Shown: piece after piece, positions 19,301 through 30,400 of the stretch
Layout of the letters: each line of letters opens with the position of its first letter
Numbering within the stretch: the stretch's first letter is position 1
From: Metridium senile
Lineage: Eukaryota; Cnidaria; Anthozoa; Actiniaria; Metridiidae
Assembly (NCBI GenBank): GCA_949775045.1
Contig: OX459100.1
Coordinates: 2,791,936 to 2,855,935 of the forward strand
DNA: 64,000 bases
Direction of reading: 5' to 3'
Position numbers and translations under genes: made by a program
The notes under the pieces: generated by a model
Databases searched by the model: none
Seen by the model: only the letters and a program-made list of their open reading frames with translations
Told to the model about the DNA's origin: nothing

Positions 19301-22300
19301 GAAAAGTCATAGTTCTGAACAGTCATAGTTCAGAACATTTGAACAATTTGACATTCCCTCCAGAGAATACCATTACTACCAGCCCCATCATTATCATCAC
19401 CGCCATCTCAATCATCAATTACTATCATCATTACTGTTATCACCAACATTATCATCACCATTACTATCGTTGTCACCATCATTATCATGCATCACCGCCA
19501 TCTCCATCATCAATTACTAGTTATCATCATTACTGTCATCACCATCATCACCAACATTATCATCACCATTACTATCATTGTCACCATCATTATCATCATC
19601 GCCATCTCCATCATCAATTACTATCATCATTACTGTCATCACCATCATCACCGACATTATCATCACCATTACTACCGTTGTCACCATCATTATCATCACC
19701 GCCATCTCCATCATCAATTACTATCATCATTACTGTCATCACCATCATCACCAACATTATCATCACCATTACTACCATTGTCACCATTATTATCATCGCC
19801 ATCTCCATCATCAATTACTATCATCATTACTGTCATCACCATCATCACCAACATTATCATCACCATTACTACCATTGTCACCATTATTATCATCGCCATC
19901 TCCATCATCAATTACTATCATCATTACTGTCATCACCATCATCACCAACATTATCATCACCATTACTACCATTGTCACCATTATTATCATCGCCATCTCC
20001 ATCATCAATTACTATCATCATTACTGTCATCACCATCATCACCAACATTATCATCACCATTACTACCGTTGTCATCATTATCATCATCGCCATCTCAATC
20101 ATGAATTACTATCATCATTACTGTCATCACCATCATAAGACTTCATGTGTAGGATATACCTTGTAAGCATGTCCAAAGTAGATGTGTGTGTGTTCAAGAG
20201 GTAGACAGTCAAGTGGTAATTCTTTTATACCAACAATATAAGCATCTTTGGGTGCAGTGGTCCACGATCCTTCCTCTACGATTGAGCAACCAACCCTAGA
20301 ATTGATTCAAAAATTTTATATAAACATAAAACATAAAATATAGGTTGGTGCTTTTGAAAGGTCGTGTTATTGTTACTACCATTTGCGAGCTTCCGTGAGG
20401 CGTCACGCGACAAGTAGGTTTTGAAAAGTTATATCCCAGACGATTGTCAATCAAAACTTTTATTTTGGCCAATCAAACTTAGAGGGCGTGGATGCAAAAC
20501 TATTCAGTTCACACGGGAAACTTTTATGTTTCTGCCTTGATAGCATTAGTTTTGATCCGATATAAAGTAATTAGTATCATGGAGAAAGTGAACAAATTCG
20601 GGCGAATCTATAAAACAGGCGTTTCGCTCTCTGAGGAGTCTGATGAGAATGATGATTATTAGTAACATCATCAACCGAGGGGGCGACAGAATTACCGGAT
20701 TCTTTCCTTCAAATTATTCAAACGTGGCACAGGACTTGTTGATATCGCCTAACACAGTTCAAAAAGTTTGGAAGAAATTTTGCGAGTCTTACAATATCGA
20801 GAGTCTAAAGCGAGGAGGAGATTTCAGTTCCAAATTAACTGGCGATGACCTTCAACTGATCGAAATTCTAAAGACAGATAGGGGCTCAATTTCTTTAAAA
20901 GAAATTTATCAAGTAGTGGAACAAGTCGGGGACTTAGGGGGTGACATTTCTTTGTCTTCGATATCAAGAGCAATCAAATCAAAATTACTGTCGGGAAAAA
21001 AATACTCAAGAAAGAAAATAACCCAAATAGCAGCGGAGAAATTTACTTTTGAAAACATTTTGTACACGCAATTATTTATTGATTATTTAAGCTCTAAAGA
21101 TGTAAGAAAATATCTATACTAATTACTTTACATCTCTCGTAGTTTGGGCCATAAAACACTTTCACCTTCACGGTCGCCATTATTCTATTTTCGAATTTTC
21201 GCCGCGCCGACAAGTTGATTATGCTGCCAAAACATGAAAGTTTCCCGTGTAAAACATAATAGTTTTGCATCCACGCCCTCTAAGTTTGATAGGCCAAAAT
21301 AAAAGTTTTGATTGACAATCGTCTGGGATATAACTTTTCAAAACCTACTTGTCGCGTCACGCCTCACGGAAGCTCGCAAATGGTAGTATGTCGAAGCTCA
21401 CAGAATCAGTCTATTTCAATTATTTAGTCTGAAATATAAATAGTCTGAAATAGTTTTTCTTACTATTATTTAGAATTAGACATGCAGTTTCAATATCTAT
21501 TTGAACGGCAATCGCTAAATTAGAGAGTATTTTAAAAAGCTTTCATTGAAGTTTGGCGGTTCAGTCGTCATAACAGCGGCAATCATCTATTTTGCACGGC
21601 GACATTCAAGCTTTGGACGTTCTTGCTCTTTGTTAACTTTTATTCGCTTTTAATCACTGCCGGCCTTCAATTCAGCTTCTTGTTCTTCGGCTGCTTTGAT
21701 TTCCTTATTGTATTCTGATATCCTTTGTCAGCTAGCGGTTCATCAGCGCATAGTATCAACATGAATACTCATCTTCACTTTATAGTTTCTTCATGTCTTG
21801 GCCGCGGGCGTCTTTGTATTAATGCATTCTACTTTCTCACAAAAATCATAGTGGCTTTCATAGTTGCTTCTTTCTTTTAAAATTAGTGAATCTGATTCAC
21901 AAGATGATATGCTTTCGATAAAAATTACTTAGATTACCAAGAGGGCGATTTTACAGCTTTAAATATTCAAAAAACTTCTAATCTTTACAAATTTCCCATA
22001 CATTCCTTTGGGGGTTTTCGAAGACGCTCACCCTGATGACGTCACTATCAGTCTCCTCATTCGCGCGGTCGTGTGAATTTATGGGGCAACTTTAAATCTC
22101 TTTTAAAAATCAGGATTACACCAAAAATAAGAAATTTTTTGGGGTAATGTTTTTAAGACTATAAGGGTTCGTTTGAAAAGGGGTTGGAGTTAGTTATTAG
22201 TTGCACTTTAAACGAGAAATGTCCATATGGGACGCAGGCTAGTGGTCTAGAACACAAAAAAGTGCAGTAAAATCACTGTAAAATTACTGCTGCATGCTGA

Positions 22301-23205
22301 CTATATACAGTCATTCAGCTTATTTTGTTGCACAACAGGAATATATTTCATGCTGTGATCAATGTCAAAATAACATTGAAATCACACATTTTTTTTATTT
22401 TAAAATTCCCTTCTCCGTTTACTGCGGTTCAAACACAGACGAAAAATAGAGTTTTGGTGGACGTCAATCAACTGTGTTTCCAGGGCAACACAGAGTTTAA
22501 TTCTGCCCGTAAAAATGACGAAATCGATTCCAAAGTTTTTGAAATCGAGGTCAGGATATACTAGGAAGAAAAGGGTTTGACAAAATAAAAAATAGAGGGT
22601 CAAATTGAAGATCTAGTTGGTGGCGTGTGACTGGGAATCGCAGTAATTTCTTTTTGAGAAGCAAATGGAACCCCGTGGAACCGTATTCTATTCGGCAGAA
22701 CATTAATTCGGCATACTTTTGTATTCGTATCTGATAAATATTACGGTACCTTTTGTATTCTTCAATGGGATAACAACGATCTCCCGATTTCTCAACGAAG
22801 ATTTCGCAACCTAAACAACAAGCATACAAAAAGTTTAATACATTCATATTGAGTCAGGTCAGTTGGGGTCAGTTTCATTGGCGCATTTTACACTTGATAA
22901 ATTTTAAAAATTAGTGTCAATTCCTAAATTGTTTTTTAAAATATTATTTCTATCAACCTAGAAGATTGTTTTCCAAAGAATTATTTTTTTTATATTTTTT
23001 ATTATTAGTTTTCCTTTATTCTAAATAAGACAGCTACCTAAGAATCATAATAATTACTATAATTAAAGTCACAACACAGGATTACTAACCCACCTGAATG
23101 AATCAGTTCCAAACACGTTCTAGGAGTCATCGGCGTTCTCTGTTCATTTTTCTTTGATTCCGCACGAAGCCAAAGCTTTAACCCTTGTCTGATTTGTATA
23201 GGCAT
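13310..23205 (-). CDS. Saccharopine dehydrogenase, LYS1 type, copy 2
   Basis: Eleven exons join in phase into 407 codons: 23205-23094, 22810-22750, 20295-20160, 19214-19127, 19022-18935, 18127-17933, 16403-16301, 15631-15585, 14751-14638, 14081-13964, 13471-13310. Conserved points are WLRAESK at the N-terminus, GIKELP and FGHAYK (catalytic Lys and His kept), GSTGRCGRGA (nucleotide loop), TKAGGPFPDI, DVSCDCTSPDNP, LAIDHLPSLLPRDSS and YPVWRRCKDIF. The start MPIQIRQG aligns with the other family members; an in-frame ATG 69 bp upstream (23274) could add 23 residues. Relative to copy 3 the last exon has a 7-base deletion that changes and lengthens the tail (ends KKIILEQ). The intron between exons 5 and 6 sits elsewhere than in copy 1. 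Intron 2 holds a Tc1-like element. Confidence 0.88.
14781..14971. repeat. Foldback MITE present only in unit A (AACAGGTTCCCATTTAAAT)
   Basis: Inverted arms of about 55 bp, each containing CCCATTTAAATCTGTACTT twice, flank an AT-rich loop. It lies 30 bp from copy 2 exon 9. Unit B has the uninterrupted sequence at about 29850. Confidence 0.85.
15226..15500 (-). repeat. tRNA-derived SINE in copy 2 intron, shared by unit B
   Basis: On the minus strand, TGCCATAGTAGTTTACCACTC followed by GGCTCAAGTCCTGGCAC gives A-box and B-box-like motifs. A body and an (ATT)n tail follow near 15226. The same insertion is at about 30085-30305 in unit B, so it predates the duplication. Confidence 0.6.
16007..16293. 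repeat. Foldback MITE next to copy 2 exon 7 donor
   Basis: Inverted ends TACACCCTTTCCGAGAAAG and reverse complement. The right end stops about 7 bp from the splice donor of exon 7 (16301). The same element lies at 30833-31111 in unit B. Confidence 0.8.
17040..17560. repeat. About 115-bp imperfect tandem array in copy 2 intron 6
   Basis: Repeated blocks contain AGCACTTACAATG, ACAAATACAATTGAT, ACACATTACATTTG and GCATGCAAGCA. The homologous array in unit B (32090-32740) has a different number and arrangement of blocks. Confidence 0.75.
18329..18585 (+). pseudogene. Decayed N-terminal fragment of a Crypton/DUF3504-like protein
   Basis: An ATG opens MAARISFPELTENDL and continues through KKQLKI, where one frame stops. 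The +1-shifted frame continues with MNVFRQYLKER, then GKLAEVLRKLYAEAR and ELYTKALLVGI before a stop. This order (acidic start, 'stk' helix, VF-x-x-Y helix, L-x-x-F/LY-x-E-R, Y-t/s-x-x-L) is what I know from the N-terminal part of tyrosine-recombinase-derived ZMYM/QRICH1-type proteins, which are abundant in cnidarian genomes. The catalytic recombinase part is absent. Unit B lacks this segment. Confidence 0.55.
19375..20140. repeat. 97-bp ATC-rich minisatellite in copy 2 intron 3
   Basis: About seven copies of a unit running from ATCATCAATTACTATCATCA through CACCATTACTACC. The period is 97-100 bp. All three plus-strand frames stay open because the unit has almost no stop codons, giving false His/Tyr/Ser/Ile proteins. 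It ends 20 bp from exon 3. Confidence 0.92.
20376..21386 (+). mobile_element. Tc1/mariner-superfamily element with about 150-bp terminal inverted repeats
   Basis: The arms 20376-20530 and 21235-21386 are reverse complements with few mismatches (terminal CTACCATTTGCGAGCTTCCG). TA dinucleotides flank it at 20374-20375 and 21387-21388, as expected for TA target-site duplication. Unit B has no insertion here. The 1.0-kb length and broken internal gene suggest a non-autonomous internal-deletion copy. Confidence 0.85.
20578..21122 (+). pseudogene. Truncated transposase (DNA-binding part only)
   Basis: A 159-codon frame at 20643-21122 contains helix-turn-helix signatures (NVAQDLLISPNTVQKVWKKF, then SLKEIYQVVEQ and SISRAIKSKL) like the paired-type N-terminal domain of Tc1/mariner and IS630 transposases. 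A short upstream frame from 20578 (MEKVNKFGRIYKTGVSLSEE) looks like its true start, separated by a frameshift near 20638. The DDE catalytic domain is missing: after LFIDYLSSKD the frame stops. It cannot be active. Confidence 0.75.
21389..22740. other. Intron 2 of copy 2, no gene seen
   Basis: The part up to about 22230 has no counterpart in unit B, whose intron carries about 430 bp of different sequence at 39210-39640. A palindromic CRE-like TGACGTCA occurs near 22038. No ORF or family signal was recognised. Confidence 0.4.
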
Positions 23206-23378
23206 TCTTAAATTACTCTTTTTATGCAGTAAGATATCTCTGAAGTTCAATAAAACGCTTTTTTCCGTTTGCAATATTAAACACGTCGCTCGAACCTTTC
23301 GAAGAACTACTGACTAAACTTGTTGGAAACCGGTTTTGTTAGTTCGTAGCTGTCACGTGGTGCTCCACGCGATGTGGT

Positions 23379-23621
23379 ATTACTGGGTGTTTACCATTTA
23401 CATGGAAAATCCGGTTTTTCCGGTCAGACTTCAAATGGTACACCATCTTCCAGTGGAAATTTACCGGAAAAAGTGGATTTCCTCGAGAGGTATTCCATTT
23501 TTTCCAGACTGGAATGAATTCCCGGAAAATTGTGTTCCATTTGCACGATTATACTTTTAAACTCGGTCTAGTCCCCAGCGGCCATGTGATAACCGGAATT
23601 TCCATGTAAATGTAAACAACC
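23379..23621. repeat. MITE in the 5' flank of copy 2 (TGGGTGTTTACCATTTACAT)
   Basis: Inverted ends GGGTGTTTACCATTTACATGG and GTAAATGTAAACAACC flank a region with repeated CCGG-containing blocks. The homologous promoter in unit B (40494) is uninterrupted. Confidence 0.75.
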
Positions 23622-24050
23622 ACTATCACGTCAATGACGTAATGTGATACGAAACTTCTGGACAGAGATGTGCGAAATTGCCAGATATTTTTCCATTTGT
23701 TGCTTTCAAAACGTTCTCTCTCATTAGAACGTATTCGTATAACCAGTAATGGGCTCCTGGTATAACCCACTATTAACATGCAAATGAGCAAATAAACAAA
23801 TAATATGCTAATGAATTTCCTTATTTTTTTTTGTCATATTCAGGTATATTAATCAGGTGAGCAGCGCGGTCTTTCGTCTTTCGTGAAATTCAGCACGTTT
23901 TCGCGGCATAAACAGGGTCCTAAACTGTCCTAAACAGGGTCCCATTTTTATCCCTTGTCATAAACAGGGTATAGTTACGAATTTGTTTTTTTTCTGTCAT
24001 AAACAGGGTCACCGTTTTGGGATCCCAGCGGAACACCCCTACCCAAATCC

Positions 24051-24073
24051 CCCTCCCCCCCCCCCCCCCCCCC
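24051..24073. repeat. Poly-C run near the right edge of unit A
   Basis: An uninterrupted C run preceded by several TCATAAACAGGGT motifs (23910-24010). It stands where unit B has the 1.4-kb ACCCGAAGTGATCC element. Confidence 0.8.
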
Positions 24074-24939
24074 CGGGACTTGGAATAATCAAAATATAAG
24101 TACTGAGTGACAACGAAAACATTTATAAATTTGCTCGAATATTCGTAGCCTGCTTAGCCTGAGGATAAGCAGCCAAAAACCTTAAAATTGTTCAATTTTG
24201 TGAAGAAAGTGCCAAAACTTCAAAATAGACATTATTTCATGTATTTGTGGCCAGCGGTTAAAATTGTGGGCTCAACAATGATATAGAAAGCTTGTTTAAA
24301 ATATTGTTTAGATAATGAAAAAAATCCCGAAATTTCAATGAAAAAGTCGTAAAAAAGAACTTACTTTATAAAAAAAAAAGTTTAACTTTTTTTAAACTTA
24401 TCTTTATCTAAACGTAATTTTGTCTTTTTATACGCGGGCTTCCTGTGGTGCCATAAGGCCTGGTCCTACTCGATAACAGGTGAAAATACAGCGTAGATAG
24501 TGCTGTTTTTGTTTGTAATAATCCTGCTAAATATCTTCCTAATCTTTAATGTCTTCGATTAACTGCCTTGGAACTAGAACTCCTTGTTTTTGAATTTGTC
24601 AGATCAATTAGAGAGGGCAATTTCCCAGTCTATGTCCAGGTACTAGGTAAACTAGTTCCGGATGTTCGTCTTGGATTTGTCTTTGATATATGGAGGATAG
24701 ACACTCTTTTTATCTCTTTATAGGTATTAATAAATAAACATTAATTAAGTGAACAAGCGGCAGCAAATAAAACGAAACCACAAAGATTAAATAGAAAAAA
24801 TAATTTACATTAATCTTAATTATATTTCTTTATAGAAATTTATATTGTCTTATATTGTCTTATATATGGACTTAATTTATATTGTCTTCCATTTTATAAA
24901 ATAATTTAGATAGTACGCGCTCCCTGATTGGTCAAAAAC

Positions 24940-25255
24940 CGTGTTGGATGAGGCTATCTAAACATGCGCGCGCGTATTGATGGCGCGCGTATTGAGAATT
25001 GCTATTCTTATCAGCATATAAAATGCCGATTTAGCCTCAAAAAATATTTTATAAAAGCAATAGAAGACGGTTTTCCGTGTTATATAGCTTGATCTAAACA
25101 CTTGTAATGTTGGGAGAACACTCGAGAGCTGGAAAAGCACTCGCCTAACGGCTCGTGCTTTTCCTACGCTCTCTCGTGTTCTCCCAACATCACGCGTGTT
25201 TAGATCAGGCTATATAACACGGAAAATCGTCTTCTATTTCTTAATTGTGCAATTT
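24940..25255. repeat. Long foldback element (AACACTCG...GTGTTCTCCCAACA family)
   Basis: The arm with ACGGTTTTCCGTGTTATATAG and TGTTGGGAGAACACTCGAG is repeated in reverse complement (ending AACACGGAAAATCGTCTTCT). A diverged relative with the same design lies at 56190-56400. Present only in unit B. Confidence 0.75.
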
Positions 25256-25261
25256 TCTTAC

Positions 25262-25356
25262 CATTTTCGATTAGTTCACGGCATTTCTCTGGATTCAAAT
25301 TGAGTTCTTCTGTCTAGTGGTTTCGTCTCTGCACGAAGCCAGAAGTGAACCACCAT
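25262..25356 (-). pseudogene. Orphan first exon of saccharopine dehydrogenase copy 1
   Basis: Nearly identical to copy 1 exon 1 (11225-11318), with the ATG and the splice donor intact, but one extra T at about 25301 shifts the frame, so the frame from its ATG ends within the exon. None of the downstream copy 1 exons follows. Copy 2, in the same direction, starts about 2.1 kb downstream, and its exon 2 has a matching phase. Confidence 0.85.
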
Positions 25357-25771
25357 TTTGAAGCAAGAAAGAAGTGAAGATAGAGCAAAAATAAGCAGCA
25401 CTTACTGCTAGCTAACTCCAACAGATCAATCAACAGCAATAAAGATTTTGATCGACACTTAGCTCGACACAGGGATCCCGGTCGGCTGTGAGTAAAGTGA
25501 AACTAAAAAACAATGAGCAGCTCATCAAGAAAAAGGAGATAAGAATATTTTCTTTTCATCTTCTTATCCAATTAATTCCTAGAGAGAAAAGCAAGCAAAG
25601 CAAAGCAAATTAAACAAGCATGCAAGCAAGCAAGCCAGCCAGCCAGCCAGCCAGCAAGCCTGCATTACACAGAGAAAACAACATGGTTATCATTTATTTG
25701 TGGCCTGCACAATTTAATATGAATATAAAGTTACAATTTCAATTGTTATAGCTTGTACTATATAGTTGTTA

Positions 25772-25941
25772 CAGCGCAACGCGTAAAAGTATGGTCACTG
25801 ATAATGTATTCGCATACTTCTGTCTCGCCATCGATCCAATCAGCGTTGTAGGATTGTGTTATCTTGTCGCTGATTGGATCGATTGCGAGACAGAAGTATG
25901 CGAATACATTATCAGTGGCCATACTTTTACGCGTTGCGCTG
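25772..25941. repeat. 170-bp foldback MITE, TA target site, only in unit B
   Basis: Ends CAGCGCAACGCGTAAAAGTA and perfect reverse complement, arms of about 75 bp, flanked by TA on both sides. The empty site TTGTTAAAAG is visible in unit A near 12113. Confidence 0.9.
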
Positions 25942-26027
25942 TAAAAGAAAAAGAAACAATTGGTTGAGTCTACTACTATTAGTTTGTCAATTCTTTCACA
26001 GACAAGGACAATCACTTAACATATGTA

Positions 26028-26315
26028 TACACCTATTTCAAAAATTGTTGTCGCAGCCGGGGCGATCAACCCAAAGCCTGTAAAGGATGTCGGGTACATG
26101 AAGTTGATTTGTGATTCATTGCATGTTTTTAAAGAAATATTTCTATTTATATCTACCACAATAATAATTAACTTGCTATGGTCATATAGCACAAACACGT
26201 ACAGCCAACATATGCTATGAATAACTCGATATCAAGAGACGAAATACCGACATCCTTTGCAGACTTCAGAGTGTGGACTGTGGATTTGTTTGCGACGATT
26301 TTTGAAATAGGTGTA
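26028..26315. repeat. Foldback MITE, TACACCTATTTCAAAAAT ends
   Basis: Inverted ends flank a 290-bp AT-rich element; unit A has the empty site at about 12205. Related ends occur at 53022-53285 and, less clearly, near 46290 and 47145. Confidence 0.8.
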
Positions 26316-27402
26316 TAATGAAATAATACAATACAATTGCAAGCAAATTTTGATAAAAAATTTACAACTGTCAGCTTGCTTTTTCCTCTCTACGTCAAAA
26401 CTTTTGCGCCTTACAATATTTGTACTAAATAGTTGTGTTTATTGTCTTAGTGTACAAACACTAAAAACACCCATTAAATAATGTCATCTCCATTTTTTTT
26501 TGTCTAAACAGAATATACAAAAAATATTTCAAGCATGAAACTAACTAATGATGCCTTTGTTTTTTGTTTTCATCAAAGTCAGAATTGCTAAACATTTGCA
26601 TATAATTAACTGCTATCTCTTGCTTCTTATTGCAAAATTAGTGGCATTTAGTACTAATTTGTATAAAATATTTTACTGCTTAAATCTTTTTTTGGTGATG
26701 GGCAAAAAATATAATCCATAACACTCAAATCTGACCTGACAGGCAAAGTGAATATCAGCGACTATAATGACCAAGACTGACAAGATGATGTTCACTGAGC
26801 GCGAGGTGGATAATTCTTTTAGTATTAATACATAAGTGAATAAGAACAAGCCTTTCTTTGAAGAAACACTGTTCATTTCTTATTTCTAGAGGCAGGCACA
26901 ACGCTGTAGGTGATTATCAAGAAATGGTGTGAATTTCTATAATCGCTTGTGTATTAATTTATACTAAAGACTATTAATTATAGAATGGAAACAAATGATC
27001 ACTTCTAAGAGAGCATAAATTTAACTTATTAATGCTCTCTTGTCATGTATCATGCATCTTTCTTAAGTTCAATTATTAATATCCCAATTCACTTCTTTAA
27101 GGTTTTGGTTTACACTACTGCGGATAATATTATATAATACTAGTAAATATAAATAATTACAATTTGAACAATTAATTAGAGCAGTTCTCATTAGCCCATG
27201 AAACACTCTTTAGTGTATCACTCTTTAATGTACTAGTACCTTAAATCCATTGTGTTCTTTTGTTGTTATTTGAATATCAGGCTTTAACTAATGCACTTTG
27301 TTTCGCGGGTTAATGAAAACAACTTTACTAAAAAGTGCTTGATTATGGTATATGCTATAATTATAATTACAATAGTGTGTTCAATGTTCAAGTATTATTT
27401 TC

Positions 27403-30400
27403 TTAATCAGAATCTGATGATGATGTGTCTTCCATTTCCTCTCGCGCTGTAGATGTTCTGTGTTTGCGAACAAACTGTCCTGCGATAGCTTCTTTCATCT
27501 TCTTGACAAAAATATCCTTGCATCGCCTCCATACTGGATATGTATCAGCCTAAGAAAAACGGAATAAAAACATCAATAAAAGTGAAATCTATAGTACCAA
27601 ATTCGATGAAAATGATTTCATGGAAAGAAGGATTTACTATCAAATAAGGCTGTCAAATTTGCCGAATTTGATATAGCTAATTCAATTAACTTTGTCGCTG
27701 ATTTATAATGCCTAAAGCCTAATCGTCAGACCGAAAGGGATCGTGGGATATCTTTTATCGAGGCGAATGAGGCGTGCAAAGCGTGTAAAACATTCAACGT
27801 GTATTTGCAAGTGTTCCTCAGTGGAAACAAAAACACAAATTACAGTTTAGGAATCTTGAAAACTCATGCAATTTTAAAATCCCATGACCACTTTTGCTCT
27901 CAAGATTAGGCTTTAGGCTTGTTTCAGCGACGAAGTTAATTGAATTAGCTATATACGGAAAGCCCCATGAGTTTTAACTTGAATGTGTGTGTTTTGTACT
28001 TATTACAAAGTGCAGAAGTAGAAATCATTGTAGTTATGGAAATGTTGATAAAGATTACACATTTTTGTTGACAACATCATTGAAATGGTACAGAAGAAAG
28101 CACTCAGAATAATTTTCCCATACATAGAATATAACACCACTCTTAATTTGGCTGGCATTTGTAGTCTTAATGAACGTTGTGCTTTAACTTGCTGTAGCTT
28201 GAATAAAGCCAGGGTAGTCAAACCCCTGAGTTGCATTACTAACAACAGTTTAAGTCATGATAGGGGGTATTCCTTAAGATCTGGAAATACCACTAGAGTT
28301 AAAACTAAGGGTTAAGACCGAAAGGTTTAATAGCTTCATCACTGTCAGATATTCATAATATTTAATATTTAATACTTAATTATAATATTTATTCATTATG
28401 TACGTATTGTAACCTGACCACCACTGTAATTCAGATCACTCTGCAAAGTTGGTTCAATAAACTATTATTATTATTATTACTATTACTATTACTATAATTA
28501 CTATTACTATTACTATTACTATTACCAGAAATAAAAGATTACCCCAATTGACCAGTTTTATAGTGAGATTTGCTAGGAAATTGCAGTCATAAGAGGTTAT
28601 ATAAAGTACAAAAACCTTTTCATTTTCCCTCTTCAAGCACTCAGCTGACCAAATCATGTTAAGGGTCAGTATAGGTTGTATTGAAGTCTAGATTGATCAA
28701 AGAGAGACTGTGTGACAGAGAAATCATTGCATACAACATACCTCAGGAAGTTTAAGAAGAAAGGTCTGTAGCTTAGCAGCATATTTGTCACTGCTGTCTC
28801 TTGGTAGTAAAGACGGTAAATGATCAATAGCTAGTACATCTAATGGCTTGGTAGAAGAACTGAGACAAAAACAGAAATATTATTTACTGTGCGACTTGCA
28901 GTACCGTAGTCACTTACCAAAACGTTTGATGAATTTTGACATTATTTCATCTCAATCGGACCAATCAGGTACAAGTTTATATCGAGAGGCAGAGTTTATA
29001 TCGAGAGGCTGAGACTTTAGAAACTTTGATGTCTGTAATTGGTCCGATTGAGATGAAAAAATGTCAAGATAATGTCAAAAATTCATCAAAAGTTTTTGTA
29101 AGTGACTACGGTACGGCGAGTCGCACAGTAACATTGTGACATGTGATTCACATCATGTAACATTTATCAATGGTAGTTCAGGCATAAAAAATATATTTTA
29201 TTACCGCTGTCGTTTTCGGAACTATCACCATTAATAATAATAATAATAATAATAATTTAATGTTTCTATAGCGCAAAAATTCATTATAAAGTATATGATC
29301 TAATGCGCTTAAAAAATAAAAAAATAGAACTGTTATCATCACCAGAACAACCATTGTCGTCATATCATCATCATTTTAGTTTCTTTGTTGATATACTAGC
29401 TATTCTGTGTTACAATCTTTAAAGTTAGATCAATAAAGATAGTTCCGTAAACACTTGAATTTTTTCAGGTTATTAATTTCTGAACCTACTACGCTTCAAA
29501 AGATTTTAAAATAAAATAGTGATTTCAAATACACTTTAATTAGTGTTTACGATAAACCTTTTTTTTAAATAAAGGGATATGGGTTAAAAAAACAGTAACA
29601 AAAAACTCAGTGTTCACGGCTCGAGTGCCATCACTGTAAATGAAAAAGTTCAATCATTCATTCATCATCATAAGGAATAAAAAATACAAAGTATAATAAT
29701 ATTATTGTACCTGAGCTGAACACTATGTACGGGATCCACAAAAGTTGTGACTGACTCGTAAATTGGAAGAGGATTATCAGGGCTTGTGCAGTCACAGCTT
29801 ACATCTGACACAACAGTTAAATTCCTGAAAGAAATAGAGATAGAAATTATAAATCAACTTTCTAACTTCTCACATTTTCTAGCCAGACACAAGTGCCCTA
29901 TTAATTGGGGAGACTCACCCTCACTACCCCTACATAAATCTATTTTAGCACAAAACTTTGCTGAAACTTGTTGATATTTTCAGAGAGGGAAAAACATGGA
30001 AGAGAATAATACATCAAATAAACTCTACTCACACAATAAAAATAATTGGCTTACACTTGCTAAAGTACGCACATTTTGACCCAATTCAAATCTTTTGGGA
30101 ATAAGATTATTTGTCTTATGTATAGCAATATATCATGTGGAAAATGCTTGGAACAAAAGCTTTTATTCCCAGAGGTTTTGAATAGAGTTGAAACATATAC
30201 ATAGCAACACATGTTGGCTGATTTGGTCAATTCCCTGTCTGAGCCAGGACTTGAGCCTGGATCACAGTGGTAAGCGGCGAGTGGTAAACTACTATGGCAC
30301 CCACAACATTAAATATAGAAAACAATAATTAATATAGAATTTTAGTCTTAAAACACATTTAGATAACCAAAAAATCACAAAGTTTGCTGGTGTACCTGTT

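Noticed and set aside
19339..20166. Long His/Tyr/Ser/Ile-rich open frames on the plus strand (also 34970-35827 and 37791-39029)
   Set aside because: They are the ATC-rich minisatellite read in three frames inside an intron of the minus-strand gene; the period is not a multiple of three and there is no gene structure.
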